The notes: a model not told the origin generated them from the sequence alone. A stretch of 64,000 bases of DNA from Sphingomonas profundi (GCF_009739515.1 NZ_CP046535.1:3581501-3645500); one strand, 5' to 3'; numbered from the stretch's first letter, positions 46,767 through 56,344 are shown. Numbers and translations are program-made.

Positions 46767-47692
46767 AGACGCTCGTCTGGGTCGAACATGACAATGCAAG
46801 CGTGAAGGACGCGACGCTCGCGACCGTCACCGCCGCGAGCCAGCTGGGCGACGTCGATCTGCTGGTCGCCGGCTCCGGCTGCGCCGCCGTGGCGGACGAG
46901 GCGGCCGGCATCGCCGGTGTCGGCACCGTCTACCTGGCGGACGACGCAGCCTACGAGAATGCGCTGGCCGAGAATGTCGCGCCGCTGGTGGTGCAGCTGA
47001 TGGGCGATCACGACGCGTTCGTCGCGCCCGCCACCTCCAACGGCAAGAATATCGCGCCGCGGGTGGCGGCCCTGCTCGATGTCGTGCAGGTGTCGGAGAT
47101 CCTGTCGGTCGTCTCGGCCGATACGTTCACCCGGCCGATCTACGCCGGCAACGCGATCGCCACGGTGCAGGCGCCGGCGGGCAAGCTGGTGCTCACGGTG
47201 CGCGGCACGGCCTTCGCCAAGGCGGAGAAGACCGGCGGCGCGGGCACCGTGCAGGCGGCGGCCGCCGGCGGCGACCAGGGCCTCTCGACCTTCGTCGGGT
47301 CCGAGATCTCCAAGTCGGAACGTCCGGAGCTCACCTCCGCCAAGATCATCGTGTCCGGCGGACGGGCGCTGCAGAACAGCGAGAATTTCCACACGCTGAT
47401 CGAGCCGCTGGCCGACAAGCTGGGCGCCGGCGTCGGCGCCAGCCGCGCGGCGGTGGATGCCGGCTACGTGCCGAACGACTATCAGGTCGGCCAGACGGGC
47501 AAGATCGTGGCGCCGGAAGTCTATATTGCGGTCGGCATCTCGGGCGCGATCCAGCATCTGGCGGGCATGAAGGACTCGAAGGTCATCATCGCCATCAACA
47601 AGGATGAGGATGCGCCGATCTTCCAGGTGGCCGATGTCGGCCTGGTCGGCGACCTGTTCAAGATCGTGCCGGAGCTGACCGGCAAGCTCTGA
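46763..47692 (+). CDS. etfA: Electron transfer flavoprotein alpha subunit
   Basis: This is the FAD-binding partner of EtfB, 309 aa. An N-terminal alpha/beta domain ([18 protein letters not shown]) leads to the C-terminal FAD domain with the recognised pattern [33 protein letters not shown], and [20 protein letters not shown] followed by [19 protein letters not shown]. Length and motifs fit fully. It is coupled to etfB and followed by an 11-bp palindrome before the convergent cyclophilin gene. Confidence 0.97.
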   Translation: MKTLVWVEHDNASVKDATLATVTAASQLGDVDLLVAGSGCAAVADEAAGIAGVGTVYLADDAAYENALAENVAPLVVQLMGDHDAFVAPATSNGKNIAPRVAALLDVVQVSEILSVVSADTFTRPIYAGNAIATVQAPAGKLVLTVRGTAFAKAEKTGGAGTVQAAAAGGDQGLSTFVGSEISKSERPELTSAKIIVSGGRALQNSENFHTLIEPLADKLGAGVGASRAAVDAGYVPNDYQVGQTGKIVAPEVYIAVGISGAIQHLAGMKDSKVIIAINKDEDAPIFQVADVGLVGDLFKIVPELTGKL

Positions 47693-47713
47693 GGGCGCCG
47701 CCCGTAATCTATC

Positions 47714-47739
47714 CCTGCCCCGGCCTGCGCCGGGGCAGG
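47714..47739. terminator. GC palindrome between convergent etfA and cyclophilin genes
   Basis: An 11-bp perfect stem (CCTGCCCCGGC/GCCGGGGCAGG) with a CTGC loop lies midway between the two stops. There is no T-tract; it is likely a bidirectional 3'-end hairpin of the intergenic type frequent in sphingomonads. Confidence 0.5.
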
Positions 47740-47748
47740 AGCAGGCGA

Positions 47749-48624
47749 TCAGCCTTTGCGGCGCGCCGGCGGGATCGCATTGCACACGTCCAGCGCGCCC
47801 GCGGCTCTGACGAAGAAGCCGTCGCCCCGGTTCGCCCGCGCGCCCACCCACTGCGCGAAGGCGGCGGAGTTCGTGTCCAGCACCTGCCATGCCGGGCGCG
47901 CTGCCGCGGGCAGGTCGGCGGCGATGCGCGTGGAGACGATCGGGGTGCGCTCGCTGGCTTTCTCGTAGAAGCCGAGCGCCCCGCCGCCGCGCGGCAGCGC
48001 CGCCATGCGCTCCATCCCGTCCAGCACCCGGCCGACGAGGGCGATGTTGCGATCGAGGTGGCGCGGCGCGTGGCCGATCACGGCGTAGAGTTCGGCGCCG
48101 TTGCCGGTGTCCGGCGGATTGTCCCGCCCCACGCCGACCATGCCGTAGCAGTGCACCAGCCAGCGCGCGCGGCCGTCGCTCGCCACCGGCCAGCCGGCGA
48201 CGTGGCCGGTCTGCGCGGCATAGGCGTCACGATAGCCCAGCGGGCGGAATGGCGCGCCGCCGGCCGCGCCCTCATATTCCGCCGGCGGCGTGGGGTTCGC
48301 GCCCGGCGGCAGCGGCTTCCCCTCTGCGGCGGCCCATTGCACGACATAATTGTCCTGCACGCGCACGATCGCGCCGCCATCGAACCAGCCCGCGCGGATG
48401 AAGGCGCGGATGTTGGCGACATGCACCGGCGCGAAGGCGGGCGCGAGCTGCAGCACCACCTGCCCGCCATCCCGCAGCGTGATCGTCACCAGATCCTCGG
48501 CCGGCACGTCCGCCCAGGCGGCGGCGGGCGCGCGGTCGACGATCTGCTGCGGCGTCGGTGCCGGGGCGGCGCCTGCGAGGGCGAGCGCGGCGGCCATGAC
48601 GACAAGCGAACGGGGCATCGGCAT
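47749..48624 (-). CDS. Cyclophilin-type peptidyl-prolyl isomerase, exported
   Basis: This is a 291-aa periplasmic protein with a signal peptide ([20 protein letters not shown], cleavage near APAP) and a divergent cyclophilin domain ([39 protein letters not shown], then a GMVGVGRDN segment in place of the usual MAR motif). The catalytic Arg of HRV is retained in the form VRV, but the core is spread by insertions, so activity is uncertain. The ATG at 48624 has GGAG 9 bases upstream. It is convergent with etfA. Confidence 0.85.
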   Translation of the reverse strand: MPMPRSLVVMAAALALAGAAPAPTPQQIVDRAPAAAWADVPAEDLVTITLRDGGQVVLQLAPAFAPVHVANIRAFIRAGWFDGGAIVRVQDNYVVQWAAAEGKPLPPGANPTPPAEYEGAAGGAPFRPLGYRDAYAAQTGHVAGWPVASDGRARWLVHCYGMVGVGRDNPPDTGNGAELYAVIGHAPRHLDRNIALVGRVLDGMERMAALPRGGGALGFYEKASERTPIVSTRIAADLPAAARPAWQVLDTNSAAFAQWVGARANRGDGFFVRAAGALDVCNAIPPARRKG

Positions 48625-48780
48625 CGCGGCAGTCTCCCTCCGCACATCCTAGAAGTGGCGCGGCCGGCGACACAAGGGCGGTTTATGCTGCACTGCGGGA
48701 TAGATCGGCGCTATGCTGCGTTCGTGTCGGCGGGTGCAGGTTGTTCGCCCGGATCGCGCCGCAACAGGGGGCACGTGTCG

Positions 48781-49845
48781 ATGAAGCTGTTTCCCGCGCT
48801 GATGAGGGCCGGGCGCCTGTCCCGCAAGGGGCGGCCGCTCTCGGCGCTGCTGGCGATCCAGGAGGCGGTGATGGCGCCGCTCACGGCGAAGCCGAAGCGC
48901 AAGGCCCCGGCCCGCGCGCGCGTGGCCGCGCCCCGGGTGAAGGCGCCGCGCGCGTCCTCGTCGGCGGCGGTGAAGCGGATGCCGCCGGGCAGCTTCGTCG
49001 ATGGCGTCCATGCCTGCCCGCAGGGGCGGCTCGCCTACAAGCTCTACACCCCCGTCGGCGCCGGGCGGCGCAGCCTGCCGCTGGTGGTGATGCTGCACGG
49101 CTGCACCCAGAATGCCGCCGACTTTGCCGCCGGCACGGCAATGAACGCGCTGGCCGACGAGCAGGGCTTCCTCGTCCTCTATCCGGAGCAGTCGGGCAGC
49201 GCCAATGCCGGCCGCTGCTGGAACTGGCACCTGCCCGCCAATCAGGAGCGCGGCGGCGGCGAACCGGCGGTGATCGCGGCGACGACGCGGCGGATCATGC
49301 GCACGGCCGGCGCCGATCCGGCGCGCGTCTACATCGCCGGCCTGTCGGCGGGCGGTGCGGCGGCGGCGATCGTCGGCGCGGCCTATCCCGATCTCTACTG
49401 CGCGGTCGGCGTCCATTCCGGTCTGGCCCGAGGCAATGTCAGCACCTTCTCCGGCGCGGTCGAGGCGATGCGCAAGGGCAGCGGCGAGCGGATCGGCGCG
49501 GTGAAGCGCGCCGCCCGGGCGCTGCCGCTGATCGTGTTCCACGGCGATCAGGATCGGGTGGTCTATCCGTGCAACGCCGGCGGCTTCCTCAGCGAGCTGC
49601 GCCGGGCGAGCCCGCAGGCGCTGCGCGAGCGCACCGATCGCGGGATCGCACCGGGCGGGCGCGGCTACACCCGCACCGTCTATCGCGGGGCGGACGGGCA
49701 GGTGGCGCTGGAGGGCTGGATCGTCCACGGCAGCGGCCACGGCTGGTCGGGCGGGCGTGCGGCCGGCTCCTATACCGATCCGGCCGGGCCGGATGCCTCG
49801 CGCGAGATGGTCCGCTTCTTCCTCGCCCGTCGCAAGGCGGCCTGA
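48781..49845 (+). CDS. PHB-depolymerase-family esterase
   Basis: This is a 354-aa alpha/beta-hydrolase of the polyhydroxybutyrate depolymerase/feruloyl-esterase group. Visible are the oxyanion-hole region LVVMLHGCTQNAADFA, nucleophile Ser in IAGLSAGGAAAAIVGA, Asp in FHGDQDRVVYP and His in VHGSGHGWSGG. The first 60 residues are a Lys/Arg/Ala/Pro-rich extension without a normal signal peptide, so it may be intracellular. The ATG follows GTGTCG, and a GTG two codons earlier is possible. Related proteins cleave PHB oligomers or phenolic esters. Confidence 0.9.
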   Translation: MKLFPALMRAGRLSRKGRPLSALLAIQEAVMAPLTAKPKRKAPARARVAAPRVKAPRASSSAAVKRMPPGSFVDGVHACPQGRLAYKLYTPVGAGRRSLPLVVMLHGCTQNAADFAAGTAMNALADEQGFLVLYPEQSGSANAGRCWNWHLPANQERGGGEPAVIAATTRRIMRTAGADPARVYIAGLSAGGAAAAIVGAAYPDLYCAVGVHSGLARGNVSTFSGAVEAMRKGSGERIGAVKRAARALPLIVFHGDQDRVVYPCNAGGFLSELRRASPQALRERTDRGIAPGGRGYTRTVYRGADGQVALEGWIVHGSGHGWSGGRAAGSYTDPAGPDASREMVRFFLARRKAA

Positions 49846-50487
49846 TCACAGCGCCTTGCGGAAGGTGAGGTTGTAGCGCAGCGGCCCGGTAAGCGGATGA
49901 TCGCCGGGCTTCAGCGTGTCGACGCCGTGAAAGGTCAGCCGCGCCGGCCCGCCCCACACCACCACGTCGCCATGGTGCAGCGGCACGCGGCGCGGCCGAT
50001 CCCCGCGCGCCTGCCCGCCCCACAGGAACACGGCCGCCACGCCGAGCGAGACGGAGACGATCGGCGCGGCGAGATCCGCCTCGTCGCGATCCTGATGCGG
50101 CGCCATCCGCGCGCCGGGTTCGTAGCGGTTGACCAGGCAGGCGTCGGGCACGAAGCTGGCGAACCCCGCACGCGCGGCGGCTCGGCCGGCAAGGGCGACG
50201 AAGGCGAGCGGCAGCGGCGGCCACGGCAGCCCGCCCAGCGGATCGGCCGCGGTGTAGCGATAGCCGCGCCGGCTGGTCGTCCACCCGGCCGCGCCGGCGT
50301 TGGTCATCGCGACGGACATCGCGCGGCCGCCGGGCGTCTCCATGCGGCGAAACGGCGCCGCCGCCGCGATCGCCGCGATGCCGGCGAGCAGTTCCTCCGC
50401 CGCGTCCAGCGCGAAGCCGCCGAGCAGGACCGCGCCGGGATCGAGCGGCAGCGCCACGCGCGTCTCGGGGAACAGCTCAGGCGGCAT
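49846..50487 (-). CDS. alkB: DNA oxidative demethylase AlkB
   Basis: This is a 213-aa 2-oxoglutarate/Fe(II) dioxygenase that removes 1-methyladenine and 3-methylcytosine by oxidation. The jelly-roll core is visible: CLVNRYEPGARMAPHQDRDE with the H-x-D iron pair, VSVSLGVAAVFLWGG, RLTFHGVDTLKPGDHPLTG with the third His, and RYNLTFRKA with the 2OG-binding Arg residues. It is the third gene of the ada/2OG-oxygenase/alkB operon, its first 11 bases overlapping the oxygenase gene. Its stop abuts the esterase stop. Confidence 0.95.
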   Translation of the reverse strand: MPPELFPETRVALPLDPGAVLLGGFALDAAEELLAGIAAIAAAAPFRRMETPGGRAMSVAMTNAGAAGWTTSRRGYRYTAADPLGGLPWPPLPLAFVALAGRAAARAGFASFVPDACLVNRYEPGARMAPHQDRDEADLAAPIVSVSLGVAAVFLWGGQARGDRPRRVPLHHGDVVVWGGPARLTFHGVDTLKPGDHPLTGPLRYNLTFRKAL

Positions 50488-51169
50488 CGTGGAAGATGAT
50501 GCCCAGCGTGTGCCGCCGGCCGGAGCGGACGGTGCTGACGCCGTGGCGCAACGCCACCCGCCGATCGCCGCGCGCCCCCGCCTGCGGCCGCACGTTCACC
50601 GCGAACACCACCGTGTCGCCCCGCTCCAGCGGCACCACCTCCACGCGGGACTGCATGCGCGGCCGCTGCTCCGTCAGCACGAACTCGCCACCCGTGAAGT
50701 CCTCGCCCGGGCGTGAGAGCAGGACGGCGAGCTGGAGCGGGAAGACGTGGGCGCCGTAGAGATCCTGGTGCAGGCAGTTATGGTCGCCCGGCCCGTAGCG
50801 CAGCAGCAGCGGCGTCGGCCGCGTCTGGCCGGCGGCGTGGCAGCGGGCCAGGAAGGCGGCGTGATCGGCCGGGAAGCGCGGCGCCAGCCCCATCCGCTCG
50901 TGCCAGCGGTTCGCGATGCCGGCCAGCGGCGGGTAGAGCGCCGTGCGCAGCGCCGCGACGTGCGGCGGCAGCGGATAGGCGAAGTAGCGATACTCGCCCC
51001 GGCCGTAGCCGTGCCGCGCCATGTGGACGTGGCTGCGAAAGCCGACGCCGCCATCGTAGAGCGCGGCGGTGGCGGCGCACGCATCGGCATCGAGCAGGGC
51101 CGGCAGCAGTGCCCAGCCCTGCCCATCCAGCGCGGCGGCGATCTCCGCCCAGTCGATCGCTGGCGTCAC
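50477..51169 (-). CDS. 2OG-Fe(II) oxygenase in the alkylation-repair operon
   Basis: This is a 230-aa 2-oxoglutarate dioxygenase of a family commonly found beside ada and alkB (DUF2086-like). Iron ligands appear in NCLHQDLYGAHVFPLQ (H-x-D) and the distal RHGVSTVRSGRRHTLGIIFH (His plus Arg for 2OG). The GTG start overlaps the ada stop (GTGA), confirming operon membership. A role in repairing alkylated nucleobases or proteins is inferred from context; the true substrate is unknown. Confidence 0.88.
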   Translation of the reverse strand: MTPAIDWAEIAAALDGQGWALLPALLDADACAATAALYDGGVGFRSHVHMARHGYGRGEYRYFAYPLPPHVAALRTALYPPLAGIANRWHERMGLAPRFPADHAAFLARCHAAGQTRPTPLLLRYGPGDHNCLHQDLYGAHVFPLQLAVLLSRPGEDFTGGEFVLTEQRPRMQSRVEVVPLERGDTVVFAVNVRPQAGARGDRRVALRHGVSTVRSGRRHTLGIIFHDAA

Positions 51170-52227
51170 TCCGCCGCCTCCAGTGCGAGCAGGCGGCGCT
51201 TGCGCTCGACACCCCAGCGATAGCCGGAGAGGGCGCCGTCGGTGCGGACGACGCGGTGGCACGGGATGGCGACGGCGTGGGAGTTGGCGGCGCAGGCACC
51301 GGCCACGGCGCGTACGGCGGACGGCGCGCCGATGGCCGCCGCGATCTCGGCATAGCTCGCCGTCCGCCCGGCGGGGATGCGGCGCAGCGCCTGCCACACG
51401 CGCTGCTGGAAGGCGGTGCCGCGCACGTCCAGCGGCAGGTCCAGCCCGGTTGCCGGCGCCTCGACGAAGCCGATCACCTGCGCCACCAGCGCCTGATAGC
51501 CGGCATCGTCGCCGATCAGGGTGGCGGCGGGAAAGCGATCCTGCAGATCCTCCACCAGATCCGCCGGATCGTCGCCGATCAGGATGGCGGCGATGCCCTT
51601 GTCGCTGGCGGCGACCAGGATGGCGCCCAGCGCGCATTGGCCCACGGCGAAGCGCAACGTCTCGGCGGCGCCGCCGGCGCGATAGCGCGTCGGCGTCATG
51701 CCCAGCATCGCGGCGGCGCCCTCGTAGAAGCGGCCGTGGGAGGCGAAGCCGGCGGCGTTGATCGCCTCCGTCACCGTGTCCGCCGCGCGCAGCTCCTCGC
51801 GCACGCGGGCGGCGCGATGGGCGGCGGCATAGTCGCGCGGGGTGAGGCCGGTGCGCGCCTTGAACAGACGGTGGAAATAGCCGGGGCTGAGGCCCGCCGC
51901 CGCCGCCAGCGCCGCCAGCGCGGGCGGCTGCTCGGCCGTCTCGATCGTCTTGCATGCCGCCACGATGCGCGCCGCCATCGCCGCCGCGCCGGTGCCTTCC
52001 GGGTCGCAGCGCCGGCACGGCCGCGCGCCGGTGGCCCGCGCCCCCGCCAGGCTGTCATGGATCGTCACGTTGGCCGGGTTGGCCGCACGCGACGCGCAGG
52101 ACGGGCGGCAGTAGACGCCGGTCGTCAGCACCGAATACCAGAAGGCGCCGTCGGCGCTCGCGTCGCGTGCGCGGATGCGCGCCCAGCGCGGGTCGTCGGC
52201 GGTCTGCACGGGTCTGCTCGCGTTCAT
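51166..52227 (-). CDS. ada: Ada regulator / O6-methylguanine-DNA methyltransferase
   Basis: This is a 353-aa bifunctional protein that senses methyl phosphotriesters and repairs O6-methylguanine. The N-terminal Cys4 domain has TTGVYCRPSCASR and ATGARPCRRCDPEG. The AraC-type helix-turn-helix has ALAAAAGLSPGYFHRLFKAR and GFASHGRFYEG. The C-terminal methyltransferase has the acceptor IPCHRVV with GYRWGVERKRRLL. The ATG at 52227 has AAGGA upstream; the longer frame above it is not conserved-looking. Methylated Ada should activate this operon (ada, 2OG oxygenase, alkB), as in E. coli. Confidence 0.95.
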   Translation of the reverse strand: MNASRPVQTADDPRWARIRARDASADGAFWYSVLTTGVYCRPSCASRAANPANVTIHDSLAGARATGARPCRRCDPEGTGAAAMAARIVAACKTIETAEQPPALAALAAAAGLSPGYFHRLFKARTGLTPRDYAAAHRAARVREELRAADTVTEAINAAGFASHGRFYEGAAAMLGMTPTRYRAGGAAETLRFAVGQCALGAILVAASDKGIAAILIGDDPADLVEDLQDRFPAATLIGDDAGYQALVAQVIGFVEAPATGLDLPLDVRGTAFQQRVWQALRRIPAGRTASYAEIAAAIGAPSAVRAVAGACAANSHAVAIPCHRVVRTDGALSGYRWGVERKRRLLALEAAE

Positions 52228-52378
52228 CACATCATCCTTATCGCATTCTCCGGCCGGCATGTGGCATCGCTTCGTGCCCGTGCGCGCTCCGCCGCTTGCG
52301 ATCGAATCCAAGATGGGGTGCGCTGCGTTGCGGCGGAAGCGATTGACCCGCCTTCATGTCGGATGGCAGGTGGATGGA

Positions 52379-52987
52379 GTGAGCGTTACCGTGCGTCCGA
52401 AATACCGTGCCTTCTTCTGCGGCCTGCTGGCGCTGATCGCCACTGCGGCGCCGGCCGCGCCGCCGGCCGGTCCGCGCGTGCGGATCGAGACGACGATGGG
52501 GCCGATCGTGATCGCGCTCGCGACGAAGCAGGCGCCGATCACGACGCAGAACTTCCTGCGCTACGCCGACGAGAAGAGGTTCGACGGCACGACCTTCTAT
52601 CGCGCCGCGCGTGGCAAGCGCGATCCGAAGGCCGGGCTGCTGCAGGGCGGGATCGATCACCACATCCCGCGCGCGCTGCCGCCGATCGCGCACGAGCCGA
52701 CGAGCAGGACGGGCCTGAGCCACGTCGACGGCACCGTATCGATGGCGCGCAACGCGCCCGGCACCGCGATGGGCGACTTCTTCATCATCGTCGGCGCCGG
52801 ATCGACCTATCTGGACGCGCGGCCCGGCAGCCCCGGCTACGCCGCCTTCGGCACGGTGGTGAGCGGGATGCCGCTGGTGCGGCGCATCCTGGCCATGCCG
52901 ACATGGCCGGGCGGCTTCTCGAAGGAGACGATCGGCCAGTCGCTCCGCGCGCCGGTGCGCATCGTCTCCGTGCGCCGCGTGCCGTGA
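52379..52987 (+). CDS. Cyclophilin-type peptidyl-prolyl isomerase, periplasmic
   Basis: This is a 202-aa exported prolyl isomerase. The signal peptide core ([20 protein letters not shown]) precedes IETTMGPIVIALATKQAP, KRFDGTTFYRA and VSMARNAPGTAMGDFFIIV, a complete if slightly divergent cyclophilin (the usual HRV is YRA). The GTG at 52379 (MSVTVRPKYRA) is the best start; the frame is open further up but looks random. It is divergent from ada and lies 13 bases ahead of the HerA-like gene. Confidence 0.9.
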   Translation: MSVTVRPKYRAFFCGLLALIATAAPAAPPAGPRVRIETTMGPIVIALATKQAPITTQNFLRYADEKRFDGTTFYRAARGKRDPKAGLLQGGIDHHIPRALPPIAHEPTSRTGLSHVDGTVSMARNAPGTAMGDFFIIVGAGSTYLDARPGSPGYAAFGTVVSGMPLVRRILAMPTWPGGFSKETIGQSLRAPVRIVSVRRVP

Positions 52988-53000
52988 GCCGGACGGCGCG

Positions 53001-54494
53001 ATGACCGTATCGATCGACATGGGGATCGGCCCCGCCGGCAAGCCGGCGCTGCTCGATCTGGAGGAGCTGCTCGCCACCCGGCTGCTGGTGCAGGGCAATT
53101 CGGGATCGGGCAAGTCGCACCTGCTGCGCCGCCTGATCGAGGGCAGCGCGCCTTGGGTGCAGCAGGTGGTGATCGATCCGGAGGGCGATTTCGTCACGCT
53201 CGCCGATCGCTTTGGCCATGTCGCGGTGGAGGCGGCCGACTATAGCGAGGGGGAGATCGCCCGCGTCGCCGCCCGCATCCGCGCGCACCGCGCCTCGGTG
53301 GTGCTGAACCTGGAGGGGCTGGAGATCGACGCGCAGATGAAGTGCGCCGCCGCTTTCCTGGCCGCGCTGTTCGATGCGCCGCGCGAGCAATGGTATCCGG
53401 TGCTAGTGGTGGTGGACGAGGCGCAACTGTTCGCCCCCGCCGTTGCCGGCGAGGTCTCGGAAGACGCGCGCAAGGCCTCGCTGGCGGCGATGACGAACCT
53501 GATGTGCCGCGGCCGCAAGCGCGGCCTGGCCGGCGTGATCGCGACGCAGCGGCTGGCCAAGCTCGCCAAGAACGTGGCGGCGGAGGCATCGAACTTCCTG
53601 ATGGGTCGCACCTTCCTGGATATCGACATGCTGCGCGCGGCCGACCTGCTGGGCATGGAGCGGCGGCAGGCCGAGCAGATCCGCGACCTGGAGCGCGGCC
53701 ACTTCCTCGCGCTCGGCCCCGCTCTCTCGCGCCGGCCGCTGGCGATCCGCATCGGCGATGTGGAGACCGGCGCGCGCAGCGCCAGCCCCAGGCTGATGCC
53801 GCTGCCGCAGGCCGGCGGCAGCGAGATGCAGGATCTGCTGTTCGGCGATCTGGGCCTGCCCGCCGCCGCCCCGCCGCCGCCCCCCGCACCCGTGCCGGCG
53901 GACGAGCTGATCCGCGGCATCAACCGCCCGGTGTTCGGCGAACCCTCGCCCGAGCCGTTGTTCCCGCTGATCGAGGCGGACGAGCGCGAGACCAAGACGG
54001 CGGCGGTGCTGCGCGACATCGTGGCGGATGCGGAGGCGACCTATCGCACGCCGGCGCAGCTCTACCAGGATTTCGGCGTGCGCTGCCGTATGCGCGGCCT
54101 GGCCGAGCCGCCGCTCGATCTCACCGCGTTCAAACGCCGGCTCGCGATGGCGCGGGCGGGCGAGCCGGCGGGCGCGACCGACGATCCCGAATGGGCGGCG
54201 GCGCTGGCCATGGCCGACGACCTGCCGGAGGACATGCTGGGCGTGTTCCTGCTGATCGCCCGCGCGGCGCGCGACGGGCGACCATGTCCATCCGACGAGG
54301 AGGTGGCGCGGGTCTACGGCACCCATTCGCTCGGGCGGACGCGGCGGCTGATCGGCTATATGGAGGCGCGCGGCATCCTGGTGCCGCGCACCGATATGCG
54401 CGGCCGGCGCGCGATCGGCATCCCGCGACTCGGCTGGACGACGGCGGCTGGCGATCCGGCGAGCATGAACGAGGCGGACGCGGCACTGATCTGA
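53001..54494 (+). CDS. HerA-like hexameric ATPase (DUF87-type)
   Basis: This is a 497-aa P-loop ATPase of the HerA/FtsK superfamily. Walker A GNSGSGKSHLLRRL lies near residue 32, with VIDPEGDFVTLAD, Walker B VLVVVDEAQLFAP, RGRKRGLAGVIATQRLAKL and the arginine-rich sensor region GMERRQAEQIRDLERGHF. The C-terminal half (from residue ~300) is a linker and a winged-helix-like end (SLGRTRRLIGYMEARGILVP). HerA proteins work with NurA nucleases in end resection, or in defence systems; no NurA is adjacent here, so the role is open. The ATG follows the cyclophilin by 13 bases. Confidence 0.9.
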   Translation: MTVSIDMGIGPAGKPALLDLEELLATRLLVQGNSGSGKSHLLRRLIEGSAPWVQQVVIDPEGDFVTLADRFGHVAVEAADYSEGEIARVAARIRAHRASVVLNLEGLEIDAQMKCAAAFLAALFDAPREQWYPVLVVVDEAQLFAPAVAGEVSEDARKASLAAMTNLMCRGRKRGLAGVIATQRLAKLAKNVAAEASNFLMGRTFLDIDMLRAADLLGMERRQAEQIRDLERGHFLALGPALSRRPLAIRIGDVETGARSASPRLMPLPQAGGSEMQDLLFGDLGLPAAAPPPPPAPVPADELIRGINRPVFGEPSPEPLFPLIEADERETKTAAVLRDIVADAEATYRTPAQLYQDFGVRCRMRGLAEPPLDLTAFKRRLAMARAGEPAGATDDPEWAAALAMADDLPEDMLGVFLLIARAARDGRPCPSDEEVARVYGTHSLGRTRRLIGYMEARGILVPRTDMRGRRAIGIPRLGWTTAAGDPASMNEADAALI

Positions 54495-54674
54495 GCGGCG
54501 TCGACCGGGCAAAACCGTGCCGTTATCTGACAACCGCAGCAAGTCTATCCGAAACGGCGAGTAATAACGAGCTCCGTGCATCGTCGAATGGGTCAGAACG
54601 GGCGATTTGATACTATGACAGTCCGTTATGGACGAATGAACAGGAGGTTATCGCCAAGAAATCCCGTCGACGCA

Positions 54675-54703
54675 TTGCGATGCAAAACAAATAAAAATAT
54701 ACG
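54675..54703 (+). promoter_or_regulatory. Candidate sigma-70-type promoter of the curli operon
   Basis: TTGCGA-N17-TATACG lies in an AT-rich island of the 303-base gap between the HerA-like gene and csgF. It would give a leader of ~90 bases containing a 7-bp hairpin at 54755-54771. The gap holds no plausible gene. Confidence 0.5.
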
Positions 54704-54797
54704 GACCTGCACGTTGGATCTTTAGCCCCGAACAACTGAGGCGATCGGTTCGACATCCGGCTCAGCCGGATCTTGGTGCCGGGGGGAGGGCTGCCTC

Positions 54798-55235
54798 GTG
54801 TCGTATGCTTTGTCATGCGCGAATGTTTCGCGCGTCGCTTTCCTGTGCCTGGCCGTTCTTGGCTCGACACCCGCTGCCGCCGAGATCGTCTATCAGCCGG
54901 TCAATCCTTCGTTCGGCGGCAATCCGTTCAACTCGTCCCATCTGCTCGGCATCGCGAACGCGCAGAACACCTACACCGATCCGAAATCGACGGCGAACGC
55001 GTCGGACGCCGATCTGTTCGCCCGCCAGCTGCAATCGCGGCTGCTCTCGGCGCTGTCGTCGCAGATTACCGATGCGATTTTCGGCGCGAACCCGCAGGAG
55101 CGCGGCACGATCACCTTCGGCGGCCAGACGATCAGCTTCGTCCGCTCGCTGGAGAGCGTGCAGCTGGCGATCACCAACAACCAGACCGGCGAGGTCACGA
55201 ACATCGAGATCCCGACCTTCGTGAAGGTCAATTGA
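54798..55235 (+). CDS. csgF: Curli assembly protein CsgF-like
   Basis: This is a 145-aa exported factor that docks at the CsgG pore and couples curlin nucleation to the cell surface. The signal peptide (VSRVAFLCLAVLGSTPAAA, mature from about residue 29) leads straight into the CsgF signature IVYQPVNPSFGGNPFNSSHL. The C-terminus is strand-rich (TITFGGQTISFVRSLES, EVTNIEIPTFVKVN). The GTG start has GGAGGG 6-7 bases upstream. It is the first gene of the curli operon; no csgE or csgD is seen nearby. Confidence 0.93.
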   Translation: MSYALSCANVSRVAFLCLAVLGSTPAAAEIVYQPVNPSFGGNPFNSSHLLGIANAQNTYTDPKSTANASDADLFARQLQSRLLSALSSQITDAIFGANPQERGTITFGGQTISFVRSLESVQLAITNNQTGEVTNIEIPTFVKVN

Positions 55236-56227
55236 TGCGCGGTGGCGCGATCCGCGGGGCGGGCACGGCGCTGGCGGCGGCGCTGCTGCTGGGCGGTTGC
55301 GCCTATACCAGGAGCCTGCCGACGACCGCGACCCAGCCGGTCTTCCCCAAGAAGACGGACATCCAGCTGGCGCTGAACCTGATCCCGCCGCCCTCGCGCC
55401 CGGTGGCGGTGGCGGTCTACGGCTTCTCCGACCAGACCGGCCAGTTCAAGCCGACCGAGACGACGCAGACGCTCTCCCGCGCGGTGACGCAGGGTGCCGG
55501 CTCGATCCTGGTCAAGGCGCTGCAGGATGCCGGCAACCGCCAGTGGTTCACCATTGTGGAGCGGGAGCAGCTGCGCAACCTGCTGAACGAGCGGCAAATC
55601 ATCCGCGAGATGCGCGAGCGCTATCTGGGCGAGACCAACGTCAACCCGCAGGCGCTGCCGGCCCTGCTGTTCGCCGGCGTGCTGCTGGAAGGCGGCATCA
55701 TCGGCTACGACACGAACACGCTGACCGGCGGGCTGGGGGCGAGCTTTCTCGGCATCGGCGCGCACACCGAGTATCAGCAGCATACCGCCACCGTCTATCT
55801 CCGCGCCGTGTCGGTGCGCACCGGCGAGGTGCTGACCTCGATCACCACGTCCAAGACGATCGCGTCCTACGGCATCAGCGCCAGCGCCTTCCGCTACGTG
55901 GCGTTCAAGGAGCTGCTGGAGGCGGAAGGCGGCATCACCACCAACGAGCCCGGCACCATCGCGCTTCAGCAGGCGATCGAGAAGGCCGTCTACGGCTTGG
56001 TCATGGAAGGCGTGGAGCTGAAGCTGTGGGATTTCGCCAGCCCGGCGACCGGCCAGCCCTTCCTGCTGAAATACCGGCAGGAGCGGGACGGGAAATATCC
56101 GCAGGAAGCCGTGGCCGCGGCGATGCGGCGATCGCGGCTGGCACCGAAGGCAAGACAGGTTCGCAACGAGACGCGCGGCGGCGAGGACGGCCCGGTGCCG
56201 CAGCCGCCGCGCCGGAACGGCGGCTGA
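55235..56227 (+). CDS. csgG: Curli secretion channel CsgG
   Basis: This is a 330-aa outer-membrane lipoprotein that forms the nonameric secretion pore for curlin subunits. The lipobox LLLGGCAYTR (Cys near residue 22) is followed by the CsgG core: PVAVAVYGFSDQTGQFKP, GAGSILVKALQDAGNRQWF, TIVEREQLRNLLNERQIIRE and GGIIGYDTNTLTGGLGASFL, then VSVRTGEVLTSITTSKTI. The C-terminus has an extra basic, Pro-rich tail. The ATG shares one base with the csgF stop. Strongly recognised. Confidence 0.96.
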   Translation: MRGGAIRGAGTALAAALLLGGCAYTRSLPTTATQPVFPKKTDIQLALNLIPPPSRPVAVAVYGFSDQTGQFKPTETTQTLSRAVTQGAGSILVKALQDAGNRQWFTIVEREQLRNLLNERQIIREMRERYLGETNVNPQALPALLFAGVLLEGGIIGYDTNTLTGGLGASFLGIGAHTEYQQHTATVYLRAVSVRTGEVLTSITTSKTIASYGISASAFRYVAFKELLEAEGGITTNEPGTIALQQAIEKAVYGLVMEGVELKLWDFASPATGQPFLLKYRQERDGKYPQEAVAAAMRRSRLAPKARQVRNETRGGEDGPVPQPPRRNGG

Positions 56228-56315
56228 TCGCCGGCGCGGCCGGCGACGGACATGGGATCAGGAGGGGCGGCGTGTCAGCGCCGTCCCTCCCGAACAACAC
56301 CTCCGCAGAGAGGTG

Positions 56316-56344
56316 ATCGTCCGGGGCGGGTCGCCCCGGACGAT
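56316..56344 (+). repeat. 13-bp hairpin between csgG and first curlin gene
   Basis: ATCGTCCGGGGCG and CGCCCCGGACGAT pair perfectly around a 3-base loop, with no T-run afterwards. It lies 71 bases before the ATG of the first curlin gene. It may be an mRNA stabiliser or processing site setting different expression for secretion machinery and fibre subunit. Confidence 0.6.

Noticed and set aside
54613-54870. An 85-codon minus-strand frame over the curli promoter region
   Set aside because: It runs antisense into the csgF signal sequence, has no ribosome site and overlaps the candidate promoter.
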